From Streptosporangium carneum (GTDB lineage Bacteria > Actinomycetota > Actinomycetes > Streptosporangiales > Streptosporangiaceae): 64,000 nucleotides of DNA. The notes under the pieces are model-generated. The model searched no databases and was not told the DNA's origin. It saw only the letters and a list, made by a program, of their open reading frames with translations. Every line of letters starts with the position of its first letter. Within the stretch, counting starts at the first letter, position 1. Below are positions 34,831 to 43,982 of the stretch, one piece after another. The stretch covers positions 62,001 to 126,000 of the forward strand of contig NZ_BSEV01000002.1 of the NCBI RefSeq assembly GCF_027922005.1. The letters are read 5' to 3'. The position numbers were made by a program, and so were the translations under genes.

Positions 34831-34904
34831 TCACACCACCTCCGTGGGTGACCGATGGTCCAAGGCAGTGGATGGCGAACGGTCCACGACAGTCCGGAGG
34901 GCAT

Positions 34905-35267
34905 TCAGCTCATCCCCCGCTCGTGACGAATGGTGAAGGCCCCGGCGAACCGTTCCAGGGCGATGACGTCGATGCGGATCACGTCGAAGCGTTCGCACCT
35001 GCCGCACTGCTCGCCCCTCCATTTGGCGGCGAGTCTGCGCAGACGGGCGAGCTTCGCCTCGGTCACCGCCTCGAAAGCGGTCCCGTGGGTGCGTCCGGAA
35101 CGGGTCTTCACCTCCACCACGACGAGCGTGCGCCCCTCGCGGGCGACCACGTCGATCTCTCCGTCGGGGCATCGCCAGTTGCGATCCAGGATCTGCATGT
35201 CGTGCGCCAGCAGGTATTCGACGGCGATCTGCTCACCGTGTTTGCCGAGCTCATCCTTCGCGGCCAT
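34905..35267 (-). CDS. YraN/UPF0102-family nuclease-like protein
   Basis: A 120-residue protein with a PD-(D/E)XK-like core: GEQIAVEYLLAHDMQILDRN, DGEIDVVAREGRTLVVVEVK. It is a conserved neighbour of rnhB, yifB and dprA in bacteria. Biochemical role is unproven; the fold suggests a Holliday-junction-resolvase-like nuclease. GGAGGTGGTTCC precedes the ATG. Confidence 0.92.
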   Translation of the reverse strand: MAAKDELGKHGEQIAVEYLLAHDMQILDRNWRCPDGEIDVVAREGRTLVVVEVKTRSGRTHGTAFEAVTEAKLARLRRLAAKWRGEQCGRCERFDVIRIDVIALERFAGAFTIRHERGMS

Positions 35268-35835
35268 GGAACCACCTCCGGTTCCAGACCTTCGCGCAGC
35301 TCACCCCGCCCCCGAGGAACCGAAGCGGATTCTGTGGATATCGAACCGGCTCCGGGACACGCCTGTGGAGAACACGTGCTCCGGGCGGTCCCGCCGGAGG
35401 AATGCGCTGCCGTACCTGCCGCTTGGGCCCGGTCACGGGGACGGGGCGACGCCCGCGTCCGGGCGCGCCGCGGGGCCCGCCCGCGACGGTGACGCGAGGC
35501 TGACCACGACAGCGGCGCGCGAATCCCAGCGTGGCGTCCGCGTCAGGAGGCGTTCGCCCGTGCCGCCGGACGATCGGCGTCGGACTCCCTGTCTCCGTCC
35601 GCCGCGTCGACGCCTCGGACGACCCTGTCACGACGCGGAATCCCGGACGGCGCGAATCCCGGCGCGACGTCGACACCCGGGACGTCAGCGAAGGCCCTGA
35701 ACACGACACAGGCCGCCAGGTATCACGAAAAGCCCTCAACGCGCCGCAGGCCTGCCGGACCTCACCGGACACAGATCCTCAGACGCCGCAGAGGACCACG
35801 GCACGACGAAGAACGCCCTGGATCAGGGCGGGTGC
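35268..35835. other. intergenic spacer, no gene seen
   Basis: 568 bp between yraN and the DUF2469 gene. It has GC content like its neighbours and a short motif CGCGAATCCC[a/g]GCG near 35516 and 35651. ORFs crossing it are Arg/Pro-rich with no initiation site or family resemblance. Confidence 0.5.
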
Positions 35836-36159
35836 TCAGTTCGAGAAGCCCTCCTTGGGCATCTCGAGGTCAGGCTTGGCCAGCTCCTCGACGTTCACGT
35901 CCTTGAAGGTGACCACGCGGACGTTCTTGACGAACCTCGCAGGACGGTACATGTCCCACACCCAGGCGTCCTGCATCTTCACGTCGAAGAACACGTCGCC
36001 GTTCTCGGCCGTGCGGACGTCCAGGTCGACGGAGTTCGTGAGATAGAAGCGCCGCTCTGTCTCGACGACATAGGTGAACAGCCCGACGACGTCGCGGTAC
36101 TCACGGTAAAGCTGCAGCTCCATCTCGGTTTCGTATTTCTCGAGATCTTCTGCGCTCAT
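35836..36159 (-). CDS. DUF2469 family protein
   Basis: A 107-residue acidic protein matching the actinobacterial DUF2469 family from end to end: MSAEDLEKYETEMELQLYRE, VVGLFTYVVETERRFYL, DAWVWDMYRPARFVKNVRV. The family is almost confined to actinobacteria and is always near rnhB and yraN. Function is unknown. AGGAGGACCGGT gives a strong ribosome site. Confidence 0.93.
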   Translation of the reverse strand: MSAEDLEKYETEMELQLYREYRDVVGLFTYVVETERRFYLTNSVDLDVRTAENGDVFFDVKMQDAWVWDMYRPARFVKNVRVVTFKDVNVEELAKPDLEMPKEGFSN

Positions 36160-36198
36160 ACCGGTCCTCCTGTTACACGCCCTTCCCGGGCCGCCCGA

Positions 36199-36885
36199 TC
36201 AGGCGACACCGGCCCCCACTTCATTCTCACCCATCACCTCACCCGGCCCGGACCGCGCCACCGTCGCGAACGAGAAACGGTGGTCGGGACACGGGCCGTA
36301 CGTCTCGAGTGCCCTGCGATGACCCACGGTGCCATACCCCTTGTGCACGGCGAAGCCGTACACGGGATGGCGCTCATGGAGTGCGGTCATCATCCTGTCT
36401 CGTGTCACCTTCGCCACAATCGAGGCCGCCGCGACACAGGCGGCGACCTGGTCTCCCTTCCACACACCGAGTGACGGCACAGGCAGGCCCGGGACGGGAA
36501 AACCGTCGGTGAGCACATAACCAAGATCACAGGATAGCCGCGCCACCGCTCGGCGCATTCCCTCGATGTTGGACCTGTGCAGGCCGCGCGTGTCGATCTC
36601 CCGCGGCGGGATCACCACCACGCTGAACGCCCTGGCGGTCGCCGTGATCTGCTCGTACAGCGACTCGCGCCTGGAGGCCGCCAACGCCTTGGAGTCGTTC
36701 AGTCCCTCGATCCGGCGCGCGAGCACCACCGCCGCGACCACCAGGGGGCCCGCACAGGCTCCCCGGCCCGCCTCGTCGACTCCGGCCACGGGTCCCAGGC
36801 CACGGCGGGCGAGAGCCCGTTCATAGCCGTACAGCCCGGAGTCTCGCCGGACCACGCTGGGCGTAGGGCGGAACGCAACTGTCAT
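36199..36885 (-). CDS. rnhB: ribonuclease HII
   Basis: A 228-residue RNase HII. The catalytic Asp37-Glu38 pair lies in [14 protein letters not shown], and [14 protein letters not shown], the [11 protein letters not shown] segment and [14 protein letters not shown] are intact. It removes RNA from RNA-DNA hybrids and single ribonucleotides from DNA. It sits 39 bp upstream of DUF2469 and 64 bp downstream of the lepB pair. Confidence 0.96.
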   Translation of the reverse strand: MTVAFRPTPSVVRRDSGLYGYERALARRGLGPVAGVDEAGRGACAGPLVVAAVVLARRIEGLNDSKALAASRRESLYEQITATARAFSVVVIPPREIDTRGLHRSNIEGMRRAVARLSCDLGYVLTDGFPVPGLPVPSLGVWKGDQVAACVAAASIVAKVTRDRMMTALHERHPVYGFAVHKGYGTVGHRRALETYGPCPDHRFSFATVARSGPGEVMGENEVGAGVA

Positions 36886-36949
36886 GGCACCACGGCAGAC
36901 ATAGCGACCATGACCAGAGAGTACGCCCCATCCGGGCCATTCGGTACCG

Positions 36950-37720
36950 CTATCTCACCTTGCTGAAAGTCTCGGGCGTCGAGAACAGGCGCACCCTGGA
37001 GAACGGCCAGTAGATCGCGAAGGCCCGGCCGATGACCGCCTTCTCCGAGATCGTGCCCTCTCCCTCCATCTCCTCGTGCGTGCGCGAGTCGGCCGAGGCC
37101 GAGCGATGGTCGCCCATGACCCACAACCGCCCTTCGGGCACGACCTTCTCGAACTTGTCACCCGAGGGGAAGTCGTCGGGATGAAGGTAGGCCTTCTCGT
37201 CGAGCGGCACCCCGTTGACCGTGATCCGCCTCTTGGCGTCGCAGCACTTCACGGTGTCGCCGCCGACCGCGATGACCCGCTTGATGGTGTCGTCGCCCTG
37301 CCAGCCCTTGAAGACGACCACGTCGCCGCGCTCGGTCTCGCCGTGCAGCTTGTTGACGACCACCCGGTCGCCCTCGATCAGGGTGTTCTCCATGGACTCC
37401 GACGGGATGCGGTACGACCCGATGACGAAGGCCTGCAGCAACAACGCCACCACCACGCCCGCCAGAAGGAGGAACGCCGACTCGGCCAGCCCGCTCTTGC
37501 GGGAGCCCTTCTTCCCGGACTTCCCCGCCTTCCCGGCTTCCTCCGCCTTCTCCGAGCCGGACTCGGCTCCGCTCCCGCTCCCGGCTTCGCTCCCGTTCTC
37601 GGGTCCGGGCCCGGTCTCGGCTTCGCTCCCGTTCTCGGGCCGGGAACCGGGCTCGGCGTCGAGCGGGGGGTCTGGCTCGTCGTCGGGGGCGACGGACCTG
37701 TTCTCGCGTTCCACGGTCAT
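36950..37720 (-). CDS. lepB: signal peptidase I (first of two)
   Basis: A 256-residue type I signal peptidase. A long acidic, repetitive N-terminal cytoplasmic tail (residues 1-75, with repeated ENGSEA) leads into one membrane segment (about 80-101). The catalytic dyad is Ser109 (PSESMENTL) and Lys147 ([13 protein letters not shown]). Box E is [11 protein letters not shown]. It lacks the C-terminal hydrophobic tail of its neighbour. Nine bp after lepB2, same operon. Confidence 0.94.
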   Translation of the reverse strand: MTVERENRSVAPDDEPDPPLDAEPGSRPENGSEAETGPGPENGSEAGSGSGAESGSEKAEEAGKAGKSGKKGSRKSGLAESAFLLLAGVVVALLLQAFVIGSYRIPSESMENTLIEGDRVVVNKLHGETERGDVVVFKGWQGDDTIKRVIAVGGDTVKCCDAKRRITVNGVPLDEKAYLHPDDFPSGDKFEKVVPEGRLWVMGDHRSASADSRTHEEMEGEGTISEKAVIGRAFAIYWPFSRVRLFSTPETFSKVR

Positions 37721-37729
37721 GGGGTACGG

Positions 37730-38602
37730 CTACCGCCTCGCGAGCCGGCGACGACGCCGCCACAGCACGATGGGCACCGCCCCCGCGACCCCGGCGGCGA
37801 AGGGGGCCGCCTCTCCCGCGGCGACGGCGGCCTTGAGCGCCGGCTGGTTGAAGGTGTCGGGGATGGGGATGATCGCGGCCCTGGAGAACGGCCACACGAT
37901 CACGAACGCCCGGCCGATCACCTTGTCGATCGGGATGGCGCCGCCACCGGGGTCGCCCATGTGCATGCGGGAGTCGAGGGAGACCGAACGATGGTCGCCC
38001 ATCACCCACAGGCGTCCCTGCGGGACCTTCACCTCGAAGGACCTCTGAGAGGGCACGTCGCCGGGGTAGAGGTAGTCCTTCTCCTCCAGGGGCACCCCGT
38101 TGACGGTGACCCGCCCCTTCACGTCGCAGCACTTCACCGTGTCACCGGGCACGCCGATGACGCGCTTGATGTAGTCCTTCTCCCCGGGGACGACGCCGAA
38201 CGCGGTGCCGACCCAGCGGAAGAACCCGGTGACCGGATTGGACGGCTCCTCGAGCTGAACCTCGCTGTCCCAGGAGTCCACTCCGGAGAAGACCACCACG
38301 TCGCCGCGCTCGATGTCACGGACGCGGTAGACGAGTTTGTTCACCAGGACGCGGTCGTTGACCAGCAGGGTGTTCTCCATCGACTCGGACGGGATGTAGA
38401 ACGCCTGAACCACGAAGGTCTTGATTATGAACGCGAGAACCAGCGCGACAACGATCAGGACAGGCAGCTCCTTCCAGAAGGAGCCCTTCTTCTTGTCCTT
38501 GCCGTCCTTGGCGGTCTTCTGGGTTTCTTCGGCGACCACGTCCACCTCGTCCTCGACAGGTCGACGCGAGGTTGCGCCGGACTCCCGGTCTTCGCTAGTC
38601 AT
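37730..38602 (-). CDS. lepB: signal peptidase I (second of two)
   Basis: A 290-residue paralogue of the adjacent peptidase. One N-terminal membrane segment (about 45-68) is followed by catalytic Ser74 (PSESMENTL) and Lys146 (KDYIKRVIGVPGD), with GDHRSVSLDSR later. A second hydrophobic segment near the end (PFAAGVAGAVPIVLW) and a poly-Arg tail give it two membrane anchors. Tandem signal peptidases after rplS are usual in streptomycetes and relatives, and probably differ in substrate range. Confidence 0.94.
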   Translation of the reverse strand: MTSEDRESGATSRRPVEDEVDVVAEETQKTAKDGKDKKKGSFWKELPVLIVVALVLAFIIKTFVVQAFYIPSESMENTLLVNDRVLVNKLVYRVRDIERGDVVVFSGVDSWDSEVQLEEPSNPVTGFFRWVGTAFGVVPGEKDYIKRVIGVPGDTVKCCDVKGRVTVNGVPLEEKDYLYPGDVPSQRSFEVKVPQGRLWVMGDHRSVSLDSRMHMGDPGGGAIPIDKVIGRAFVIVWPFSRAAIIPIPDTFNQPALKAAVAAGEAAPFAAGVAGAVPIVLWRRRRRLARR

Positions 38603-38702
38603 CGTTGACGAGCCTAGATGATGAGGAGCGCTGGCTGAGCGCCCACCTGGTTACCTGACAGCTATGGGTCCGCCATAAGAGGTCAAACCCTCCTGCATGC
38701 GA

Positions 38703-38735
38703 CTGGCCCGCACCACCAGTGGTGGAACGGGCCAG
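38703..38735 (-). terminator. hairpin downstream of rplS
   Basis: CTGGCCCG and CGGGCCAG enclose CCACCAGTGGTGG, itself a palindrome, 21 bases after the rplS stop on the minus strand. There is no T-tract. It probably ends or attenuates rplS transcription before the lepB genes. Confidence 0.65.
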
Positions 38736-38755
38736 AAGGGCATGCTGCGGACGCC

Positions 38756-39109
38756 TTAGCGGGCTTCGCGCTTCTCCCGGATGCGGGCGGCCTTGCCGCG
38801 CAGGTCACGCATGTAGTAGAGCTTGGCGCGGCGGACGTCACCACGGGTCACCAGGACGATCTTCTCGATGACCGGGCTGTGCACCGGGAAGGTGCGCTCG
38901 ACGCCAACGCTGTAGCTGACCTTGCGGACGGTGAAGGTCTCACGGGCGCCACTGCCCTGGCGGCGCAGGACGAAGCCCTTGAACACCTGGACACGGGACC
39001 GGCTGCCCTCGATCACTCGGACGTGAACCTCGAGCGTGTCACCGGGACGGAAAGCCGGGATGTCGGTGCGGAGCGAGGACTTCTCGAGCTCGCTGATCAG
39101 CGTGTGCAT
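38756..39109 (-). CDS. rplS: 50S ribosomal protein L19
   Basis: A 117-residue L19, standard length. [33 protein letters not shown] and VEKIELVRRG-like [20 protein letters not shown] are all present. It contributes to the 30S-50S bridge. It is separated from trmD by 332 bp that include a strong leader hairpin. Confidence 0.97.
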   Translation of the reverse strand: MHTLISELEKSSLRTDIPAFRPGDTLEVHVRVIEGSRSRVQVFKGFVLRRQGSGARETFTVRKVSYSVGVERTFPVHSPVIEKIVLVTRGDVRRAKLYYMRDLRGKAARIREKREAR

Positions 39110-39441
39110 GACAGTGGTACCTCATTTAGGCGAGCGCGTGGAGGTCCATCCGGCCGCGATGAGGCGGCATCGCGATGGACACACGTGCTGGAGTGGATGT
39201 GTCTTGGGAGCCGGGCCTATCTGCCCGACGGCGCGCGCCAACCCGTGGACAGTAAGCGGCAACGCTTCAGTCTGCCATATTTTCACGACTGACCGGAAAT
39301 CAACGCGTCAGACCGCACCGGCCGGCCTCTGACAGCGCCCGCCAGGCTCCCGCCTGAGCGCCGAACGAACCGCTCAGCCCCACGAAGCCGACAGGGCCGA
39401 CAGGGCCGGCGAGGCCGTTCGAGGCGGCCCCGCGACGCCGG
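39110..39441. other. trmD-rplS spacer with rplS promoter region
   Basis: 332 bp with no gene. It contains a small hairpin after trmD (CAGGC-TCCC-GCCTG at 39343-39356) and the rplS leader hairpin. Its size suggests rplS has its own promoter here. Confidence 0.6.
39144..39180 (-). promoter_or_regulatory. rplS leader hairpin
   Basis: On the minus strand GTCCATCGCGATG pairs with CATCGCG and then GATGGAC, a 13-bp stem with one small bulge (CCGG) and a 6-base loop. It lies 35 bases upstream of the rplS start. Possibly an L19 autoregulatory or promoter-proximal element. Confidence 0.55.
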
Positions 39442-40230
39442 TCAGCCGTCCCCCGACGCCGAATCGGCCGGAAGGTCGAGTTCGGCCAGGAGCTTCCGGT
39501 CGTGCTTGTCCAGGCTCTCCGGATCGAGCGCGGCCAGCAGCTCGCCCCGGTTCTTCGCGGTACGGCGCAGCGCCTCGTCCCGCCGCCACCTGGCGATCCT
39601 GCCGTGGTGCCCGGAGAGCAGGACCTCGGGGACCTCGTGCCCCCGCCACTCGGGGGGCTTGGTGTAGACGGGGCCCTCCAGCAGATTCTCCATCGCCCCG
39701 GGGGCGAACGAGTCGTCCACGGCCGAGCGGGCGTTGCCGAGCACGCCGGGCAGCAGCCGCCCGACGGCCTCGACCATCACCAGCACCGCAACCTCGCCGC
39801 CCGCCAGCACGTAGTCGCCGACGCTGACCTCGTCGACGCGCGTCCGCGAGCCGTACTCGGCCATGACCCTGGAGTCGATGCCCTCGTAGCGGGCGGGGGT
39901 GAACAGCAGCCACGGCTCCGCGGCGTACTCCATCGCGAGCCGCTGGGTGAAGGGCACCCCGCTCGGGGTCGGCACGATGATCCTGGGCCGTGTGGTCGGG
40001 TCGGCGTCGAGGACGGCGTCGATGGCCTCTCCCCACGGGTCCGGTTTCATGACCATGCCCGGGCCGCCGCCGTAGGGGGTGTCGTCCACGGTGCGGTGGA
40101 CGTCGTGGGCCCAGTCGCGGAGCTGGTGGAGGTGGACGTCCAGGATGCCGCGTTCACGGGCCTTGCCGATGAGCGAGACGTCGAGCGGGGCGAAGTACTC
40201 GGGGAAGATCGAGATGACGTCGACGCGCAT
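39442..40230 (-). CDS. trmD: tRNA (guanine-37-N1)-methyltransferase
   Basis: A 262-residue SPOUT methyltransferase. MRVDVISIFPEYF, DDTPYGGGPGMVMKPDP, CGRYEGIDSR-like PARYEGIDSRVMAEY and VGDYVLAGGE form the knotted SAM site. Asp in SVDDSFAPG-like AVDDSFAPGAMENLLEGP is the catalytic region. It starts one base after the rimM stop, so translation is coupled. Confidence 0.96.
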   Translation of the reverse strand: MRVDVISIFPEYFAPLDVSLIGKARERGILDVHLHQLRDWAHDVHRTVDDTPYGGGPGMVMKPDPWGEAIDAVLDADPTTRPRIIVPTPSGVPFTQRLAMEYAAEPWLLFTPARYEGIDSRVMAEYGSRTRVDEVSVGDYVLAGGEVAVLVMVEAVGRLLPGVLGNARSAVDDSFAPGAMENLLEGPVYTKPPEWRGHEVPEVLLSGHHGRIARWRRDEALRRTAKNRGELLAALDPESLDKHDRKLLAELDLPADSASGDG

Positions 40231-40231
40231 G

Positions 40232-40747
40232 TCAGACTGCCGCGTCCGGGTCGAGCAGGCCCTCGGGCCCGTCCACGACGAGGATGCCCCGCTCCAGGTC
40301 GATCACGGGGACCAGCGCCTTGACGAACGGCACGTAGACCTCTTTCCGGCCGCGCCGCACGACGAGCAGGTCCTGACCGTGGTGGAGCACGTCGGACACC
40401 TCGCCCACCCGTTCGCCGTCGGGGGTGACCACGGCCAGGCCGATGAGCTGGTGGTCGTAGAACTCGTCGGGGTCCTCCGACGGAGGGATGTCCGCCGAGT
40501 CGATGACGAGCATGGTGCCTCTGAGAGCCTCCGCACGGTCACGGTCGCCCACGCCCTCGAACCTGACCAGCAGGATCCCCGAATGCCAGCGCCTGGACTC
40601 GACGACGAGAGGGCCGGTGGACGCGGGGTCGGTGGCGATCGCCGATCCGGGGGCGAAACGCCGGTCGGGGTCGTCGGTGCGAACCTCGACGGACACCTCA
40701 CCGCGAAGTCCGTGGGGACGGCCGATCCGGCCTACGACAAGCTGCAC
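40232..40747 (-). CDS. rimM: ribosome maturation factor RimM
   Basis: A 171-residue protein with the N-terminal RimM barrel (VQLVVGRIGRPHGLRGEV) and C-terminal PRC barrel (FYDHQLIGLAVVTPDGERVG). It assists 30S head assembly. GTG 40747 has GGGAGG upstream and matches the family start; a longer reading would add 24 residues from the khpA-rimM spacer. Confidence 0.93.
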   Translation of the reverse strand: MQLVVGRIGRPHGLRGEVSVEVRTDDPDRRFAPGSAIATDPASTGPLVVESRRWHSGILLVRFEGVGDRDRAEALRGTMLVIDSADIPPSEDPDEFYDHQLIGLAVVTPDGERVGEVSDVLHHGQDLLVVRRGRKEVYVPFVKALVPVIDLERGILVVDGPEGLLDPDAAV

Positions 40748-40892
40748 GCCCGCCTCCCAAGATAGTCGTGTGTCGGGAAAGCGAACGGGCCACCCACGCT
40801 GCGTGGATGACCCGTTCACTCGATAACTCTCGTGTCGGCCAAGGGCTCGTCCCCGGATCTCCCGCCTACGGCGAAGACCTGTGGAACAGGCT

Positions 40893-41135
40893 CTAGCGGG
40901 CCTCGTTCAGGTCGAGCAGGTCGACCCGGACGTACTTGCCGTCGCCCAGAGCGTTCACGACGGTGCGGAGCGCCTTGGCCGTACGGCCGCCACGGCCGAT
41001 GACCTTGCCGAGGTCCTCGGGGTGGACCCGGACCTCAAGCACACGTCCGCTGCGAATGCGGCGAGCGTGAACCTGGACCTCGTCGGGGTGTTCGACGATG
41101 CCCTTCACCAGGTGCTCGAGGGCCTCCTCGAGCAC
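40893..41135 (-). CDS. khpA: KH-domain RNA-binding protein KhpA (YlqC)
   Basis: An 80-residue single KH domain; VHPEDLGKVIGRGGRTAKA contains the GxxG nucleic-acid loop (GRGG). It forms a KhpA-KhpB RNA chaperone pair in other bacteria. It starts one base after the rpsP stop and is followed by rimM 145 bp on. Confidence 0.93.
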   Translation of the reverse strand: MLEEALEHLVKGIVEHPDEVQVHARRIRSGRVLEVRVHPEDLGKVIGRGGRTAKALRTVVNALGDGKYVRVDLLDLNEAR

Positions 41136-41136
41136 C

Positions 41137-41595
41137 TCAGGCCTCGCCTTCCGGCTTCTCCTCCGCGACCGGCTCGGCCTGGGCCTCGGCGGCGGGCTCG
41201 TCGGCCTTCACTGCCTTCTTGGCCGACTTCTTCGGCGTGGTGGCGTTGTCCAGGGACAGCGTCTCCTTGGCCGCGGCCTCGTAGGCGGCGTGACGGTCGG
41301 CCTTGGGCTCGGCCACCTTGAGCGGGGCCGGAGCGGCCTCGCCCTTGAACTTCTGCCAGTCGCCGGTGAGCTTGAGGAGCTTCAGGACGGGCTCGGTCGG
41401 CTGCGCGCCGACACCCAGCCAGTAGGCCGCCCGCTCGGAGTCGACCTCGATGCGCGAGGGGTTCTCCTTCGGGTGGTACAGGCCGATCTCCTCGATCGCC
41501 CGGCCGTCACGCTTGGTGCGGCTGTCGGCGATGACGATGCGGTACTGCGGGTTGCGGATCATGCCGAGCCGCTTGAGCTTGATCTTGACTGCCAC
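41137..41595 (-). CDS. rpsP: 30S ribosomal protein S16
   Basis: A 152-residue S16. The conserved part ([53 protein letters not shown]) ends near residue 83. A Lys/Ala/Glu-rich tail of about 70 residues follows, longer than in most bacteria but common in actinomycetes. It opens the rpsP-khpA-rimM-trmD run. Confidence 0.96.
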   Translation of the reverse strand: MAVKIKLKRLGMIRNPQYRIVIADSRTKRDGRAIEEIGLYHPKENPSRIEVDSERAAYWLGVGAQPTEPVLKLLKLTGDWQKFKGEAAPAPLKVAEPKADRHAAYEAAAKETLSLDNATTPKKSAKKAVKADEPAAEAQAEPVAEEKPEGEA

Positions 41596-41864
41596 TGGTG
41601 TGGTCTCTCCTGCATTAGAGCGTGGGTGAGCGGCGTCTCATCGAGTGGGGTTACGAGGAGAGGACCGTTCAAGGGACAGGCGCGGCACGCGGGGGTGAGA
41701 GGGCACCCACGTGGTCACGGTGTTCCAACATGTCATTGTGCCAGACGCACGGGGGTGCCCGGCCAATCACGCCCCATTCCGTACGGCAGGCGCAGGGCAA
41801 ATCTCGGCAATGGGCGTGTGTCCGGCACGCGGAACGACTCGCTCCGCTGGGCTAATTGGCCGCC

Positions 41865-42176
41865 GTGGCAACCACCCTGAGATCTCTGCTGCCGGTCGCG
41901 ATCGGATCCGTCGCCGTGCTCGGCGCCGCGCTCGCCCTGAGGGCGACGGCCGCGACCGGCGGCTTCACCCCGACGGAAGGGATCGGGCCCGAGGCGGGAA
42001 GGGTCTCCGCCCCCACCGGCGACGTCCTCCTGCCTGCCCCCGGCCTGCCCGCCCCCGGCGGCGATCTCCTTCCCGTCCCCGGCGACGCCGGCCCCGGCGG
42101 GGTGTCCCCGGTGCTGGCGTCGCTGCTGCGGATGCTGTCCGTGCCGGTCGGCGGCCCACCGCCGCCCACGGGCTGA
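41865..42176 (+). CDS. small hypothetical membrane/secreted protein
   Basis: A 103-residue ORF from GTG 41865. It begins with a hydrophobic segment (LRSLLPVAIGSVAVLGAALA) and continues as a Gly/Pro-rich sequence with repeated LPAPG/LPVPG. The ribosome site is poor and no family is recognised. It is followed by a short direct repeat (GGGCTGAGCCCCTCGCGG twice, 42171-42206). It could be a secreted linker-like protein or chance. Confidence 0.35.
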   Translation: MATTLRSLLPVAIGSVAVLGAALALRATAATGGFTPTEGIGPEAGRVSAPTGDVLLPAPGLPAPGGDLLPVPGDAGPGGVSPVLASLLRMLSVPVGGPPPPTG

Positions 42177-42244
42177 GCCCCTCGCGGGCTGAGCCCCTCG
42201 CGGGGCAGGCGTCGGGGCGGCGAGAAGAAAGACGAGAAGAAAAA

Positions 42245-42268
42245 GGGGTGGCGGATCCCCGCCACCCC
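42245..42268 (-). terminator. intrinsic terminator of the ffh operon
   Basis: A perfect 10-bp stem (GGGGTGGCGG / CCGCCACCCC) with a 4-base loop. On the minus strand it is followed by TTTTTCTTCTC. It lies 39 bases after the stop of the micro-ORF coupled to ffh. Confidence 0.88.
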
Positions 42269-42306
42269 TCACTTCGTTCTCCGGCCGCCGGAGCCTGGCC
42301 CACGGG

Positions 42307-42423
42307 TTACTTGGGCCGCACGCCCAGCAGCTCCAGGGTCGTCATGATGATGAAGCCCACCATGATGATCAGCCAGATCCACCGGGCTCGCCGGTTGAAT
42401 CTGCCGTTCCCGTCATCGCTCAC
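42307..42423 (-). CDS. 38-residue single-span membrane micro-ORF coupled to ffh
   Basis: GTG at 42423 overlaps the ffh stop codon as GTGA, and a TAA stop follows at 42309-42307. The product has a charged hydrophilic start (SDDGNGRFNRRARW), one hydrophobic helix (about residues 15-28, IWLIIMVGFIIMTT) and a short LELLGVRPK tail. The basic residues before the helix predict cytoplasmic N-terminus. It lies before an intrinsic terminator, so it is the last gene of the ffh transcript. I do not recognise a family. Its place after the signal-recognition-particle GTPase suggests, but does not prove, a link with membrane-protein insertion. Confidence 0.65.
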   Translation of the reverse strand: MSDDGNGRFNRRARWIWLIIMVGFIIMTTLELLGVRPK

Positions 42424-43982
42424 TTCTGGCCTGGCAGCTTGAACTTCGAGGGGTCGAAGCCCGGCGGCAGCTCAAGGCCGGGCGGAAGCTGACCCGCTCC
42501 CAGCCTGCCGAGGGCGCCTCCCGCGTGGGGAGCGGCGCCGTCGGGGGCGTCGGCCGCGCTGGACGCGCCCTTGCCGAGTGCCGCCTTGCGCGGGTCTCCG
42601 CTGACCCTGCGGCCCTTCGCCGCCTTCTTCTGGGCCGCCTTCCCGCCCTTGCGTCCGCCGGGCATGCCCGGGATGCCCAGGCCGCCCGCCATGCGCTTCA
42701 TCATCTTCTGGGCGTCGAAGAAGCGGACGACGAGGTTGTTGACCTCGGTCACCGTCACGCCGGAGCCCTTGGCGATGCGGGCGCGGCGAGAACCGTCGAT
42801 CATCTTCGGGTTCTGGCGCTCGCCCGGGGTCATCGAACGGATGATGGCGGCGACACGGTCCAGGTCACGGTCGTCGACCTGGTTGAGCTGGTCACGCATC
42901 TGCCCCATTCCGGGCATCATGCCGAGCAGGTTCTTGATCGGCCCCATCTTGCGGACCATCATCATCTGCTCGAGGAAGTCTTCGAGCGTGAAGCCCTCGC
43001 CCGAGGTGAGCTTGCCCGCCATCTTGGCGGCTTCCTGCTCGTCGAAGGTCTTCTGCGCCTGCTCGATCAGGGTGAGGATGTCACCCATGTCGAGGATGCG
43101 GGAGGCCATCCGGTCAGGGTGGAAGGCGTCGAAGTCCTCGAGCTTCTCACCCGTGGACGCGAACATGATCGGCTTGCCGGTGATGTGGCGGACCGACAGG
43201 GCCGCGCCGCCTCGGGCGTCGCCGTCGAGCTTGGTGAGCACGACGCCGTCGAAGCCGACGCCCTCCATGAAGGCCTGGGCCGTGGAGACGGCGTCCTGAC
43301 CGATCATCGCGTCGACGACGAACAGGACCTCGTCGGGCGAGACCGCGTCGCGGATGTCGGCGGCCTGCTTCATCAGCTCCTGGTCGATGCCCAGGCGGCC
43401 CGCGGTGTCGATGATGACGATGTCGTGCTGCTGACGCTTGGCGTGGTCGACCGACTGGCGGGCGACGGCGATCGGGTCGCCGACGCCGTTGCCCGGCTCG
43501 GGGGCGTAGACCGCGACGCCCGCCCGCTCGGCCACGACCGACAGCTGCTGGACGGCGTTGGGGCGCTGGAGGTCGGCGGCGACCAGCAGCGGGGTGTGGT
43601 TCTGCTCACGCAGCCAGCGGGCGAGCTTGCCCGCCAGCGTGGTCTTGCCCGCGCCCTGGAGGCCCGCGAGCATGATGACGGTCGGCGGGTTCTTCGCGTA
43701 GCGAAGCCGCCGGGTCTCGCCGCCGAGGATCTCGACCAGCTCGTCATTGACGATCTTGACGACCTGCTGTGCCGGGTTCAGCGCCTGGGAGACCTCGGCC
43801 CCGCGAGCGCGCTCCTTGACCTGGGCCACGAACGTCCTGACCACCGGAAGCGCGACGTCGGCTTCGAGCAGCGCGATGCGGATCTCGCGGCAGGTGGCGT
43901 CGATGTCGGCCTCGGACAGCCGACCCTTGGAACGGAGGGAGGAGAAGACCGATGTCAGCCGGTCGGAAAGCGTCTCGAACAC
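42420..43982 (-). CDS. ffh: signal recognition particle protein Ffh
   Basis: A 520-residue SRP54 GTPase. The N domain starts FETLSDRLTSVFSSLRSKG, the P-loop is GLQGAGKTT (107-115), IIDTAGRLG is G3 and TKLDGDARGG is G4. The M domain is methionine-rich (LEQMMMVRKMGPIKNLLGMMPGM in two parts, SRRARIAKGSG). A C-terminal Lys/Gly/Pro-rich tail ends LPPGFDPSKFKLPGQ. I place the start at GTG 43982 by family similarity; ATG 44024 would add 14 residues. Binds 4.5S RNA and signal sequences. Confidence 0.95.
   Translation of the reverse strand: MFETLSDRLTSVFSSLRSKGRLSEADIDATCREIRIALLEADVALPVVRTFVAQVKERARGAEVSQALNPAQQVVKIVNDELVEILGGETRRLRYAKNPPTVIMLAGLQGAGKTTLAGKLARWLREQNHTPLLVAADLQRPNAVQQLSVVAERAGVAVYAPEPGNGVGDPIAVARQSVDHAKRQQHDIVIIDTAGRLGIDQELMKQAADIRDAVSPDEVLFVVDAMIGQDAVSTAQAFMEGVGFDGVVLTKLDGDARGGAALSVRHITGKPIMFASTGEKLEDFDAFHPDRMASRILDMGDILTLIEQAQKTFDEQEAAKMAGKLTSGEGFTLEDFLEQMMMVRKMGPIKNLLGMMPGMGQMRDQLNQVDDRDLDRVAAIIRSMTPGERQNPKMIDGSRRARIAKGSGVTVTEVNNLVVRFFDAQKMMKRMAGGLGIPGMPGGRKGGKAAQKKAAKGRRVSGDPRKAALGKGASSAADAPDGAAPHAGGALGRLGAGQLPPGLELPPGFDPSKFKLPGQK

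Noticed and set aside
35251-35772. 173-codon minus-strand ORF upstream of yraN
   Set aside because: Arg/Pro-rich, overlaps the start of yraN, has no initiation signal and looks like chance reading of GC-rich DNA.
41733-42303. Minus-strand ORFs opposite the small secreted protein at 41865
   Set aside because: They run through the ffh terminator and are Arg/Pro-rich; the plus-strand ORF at least has a signal-like start, though it too is doubtful.
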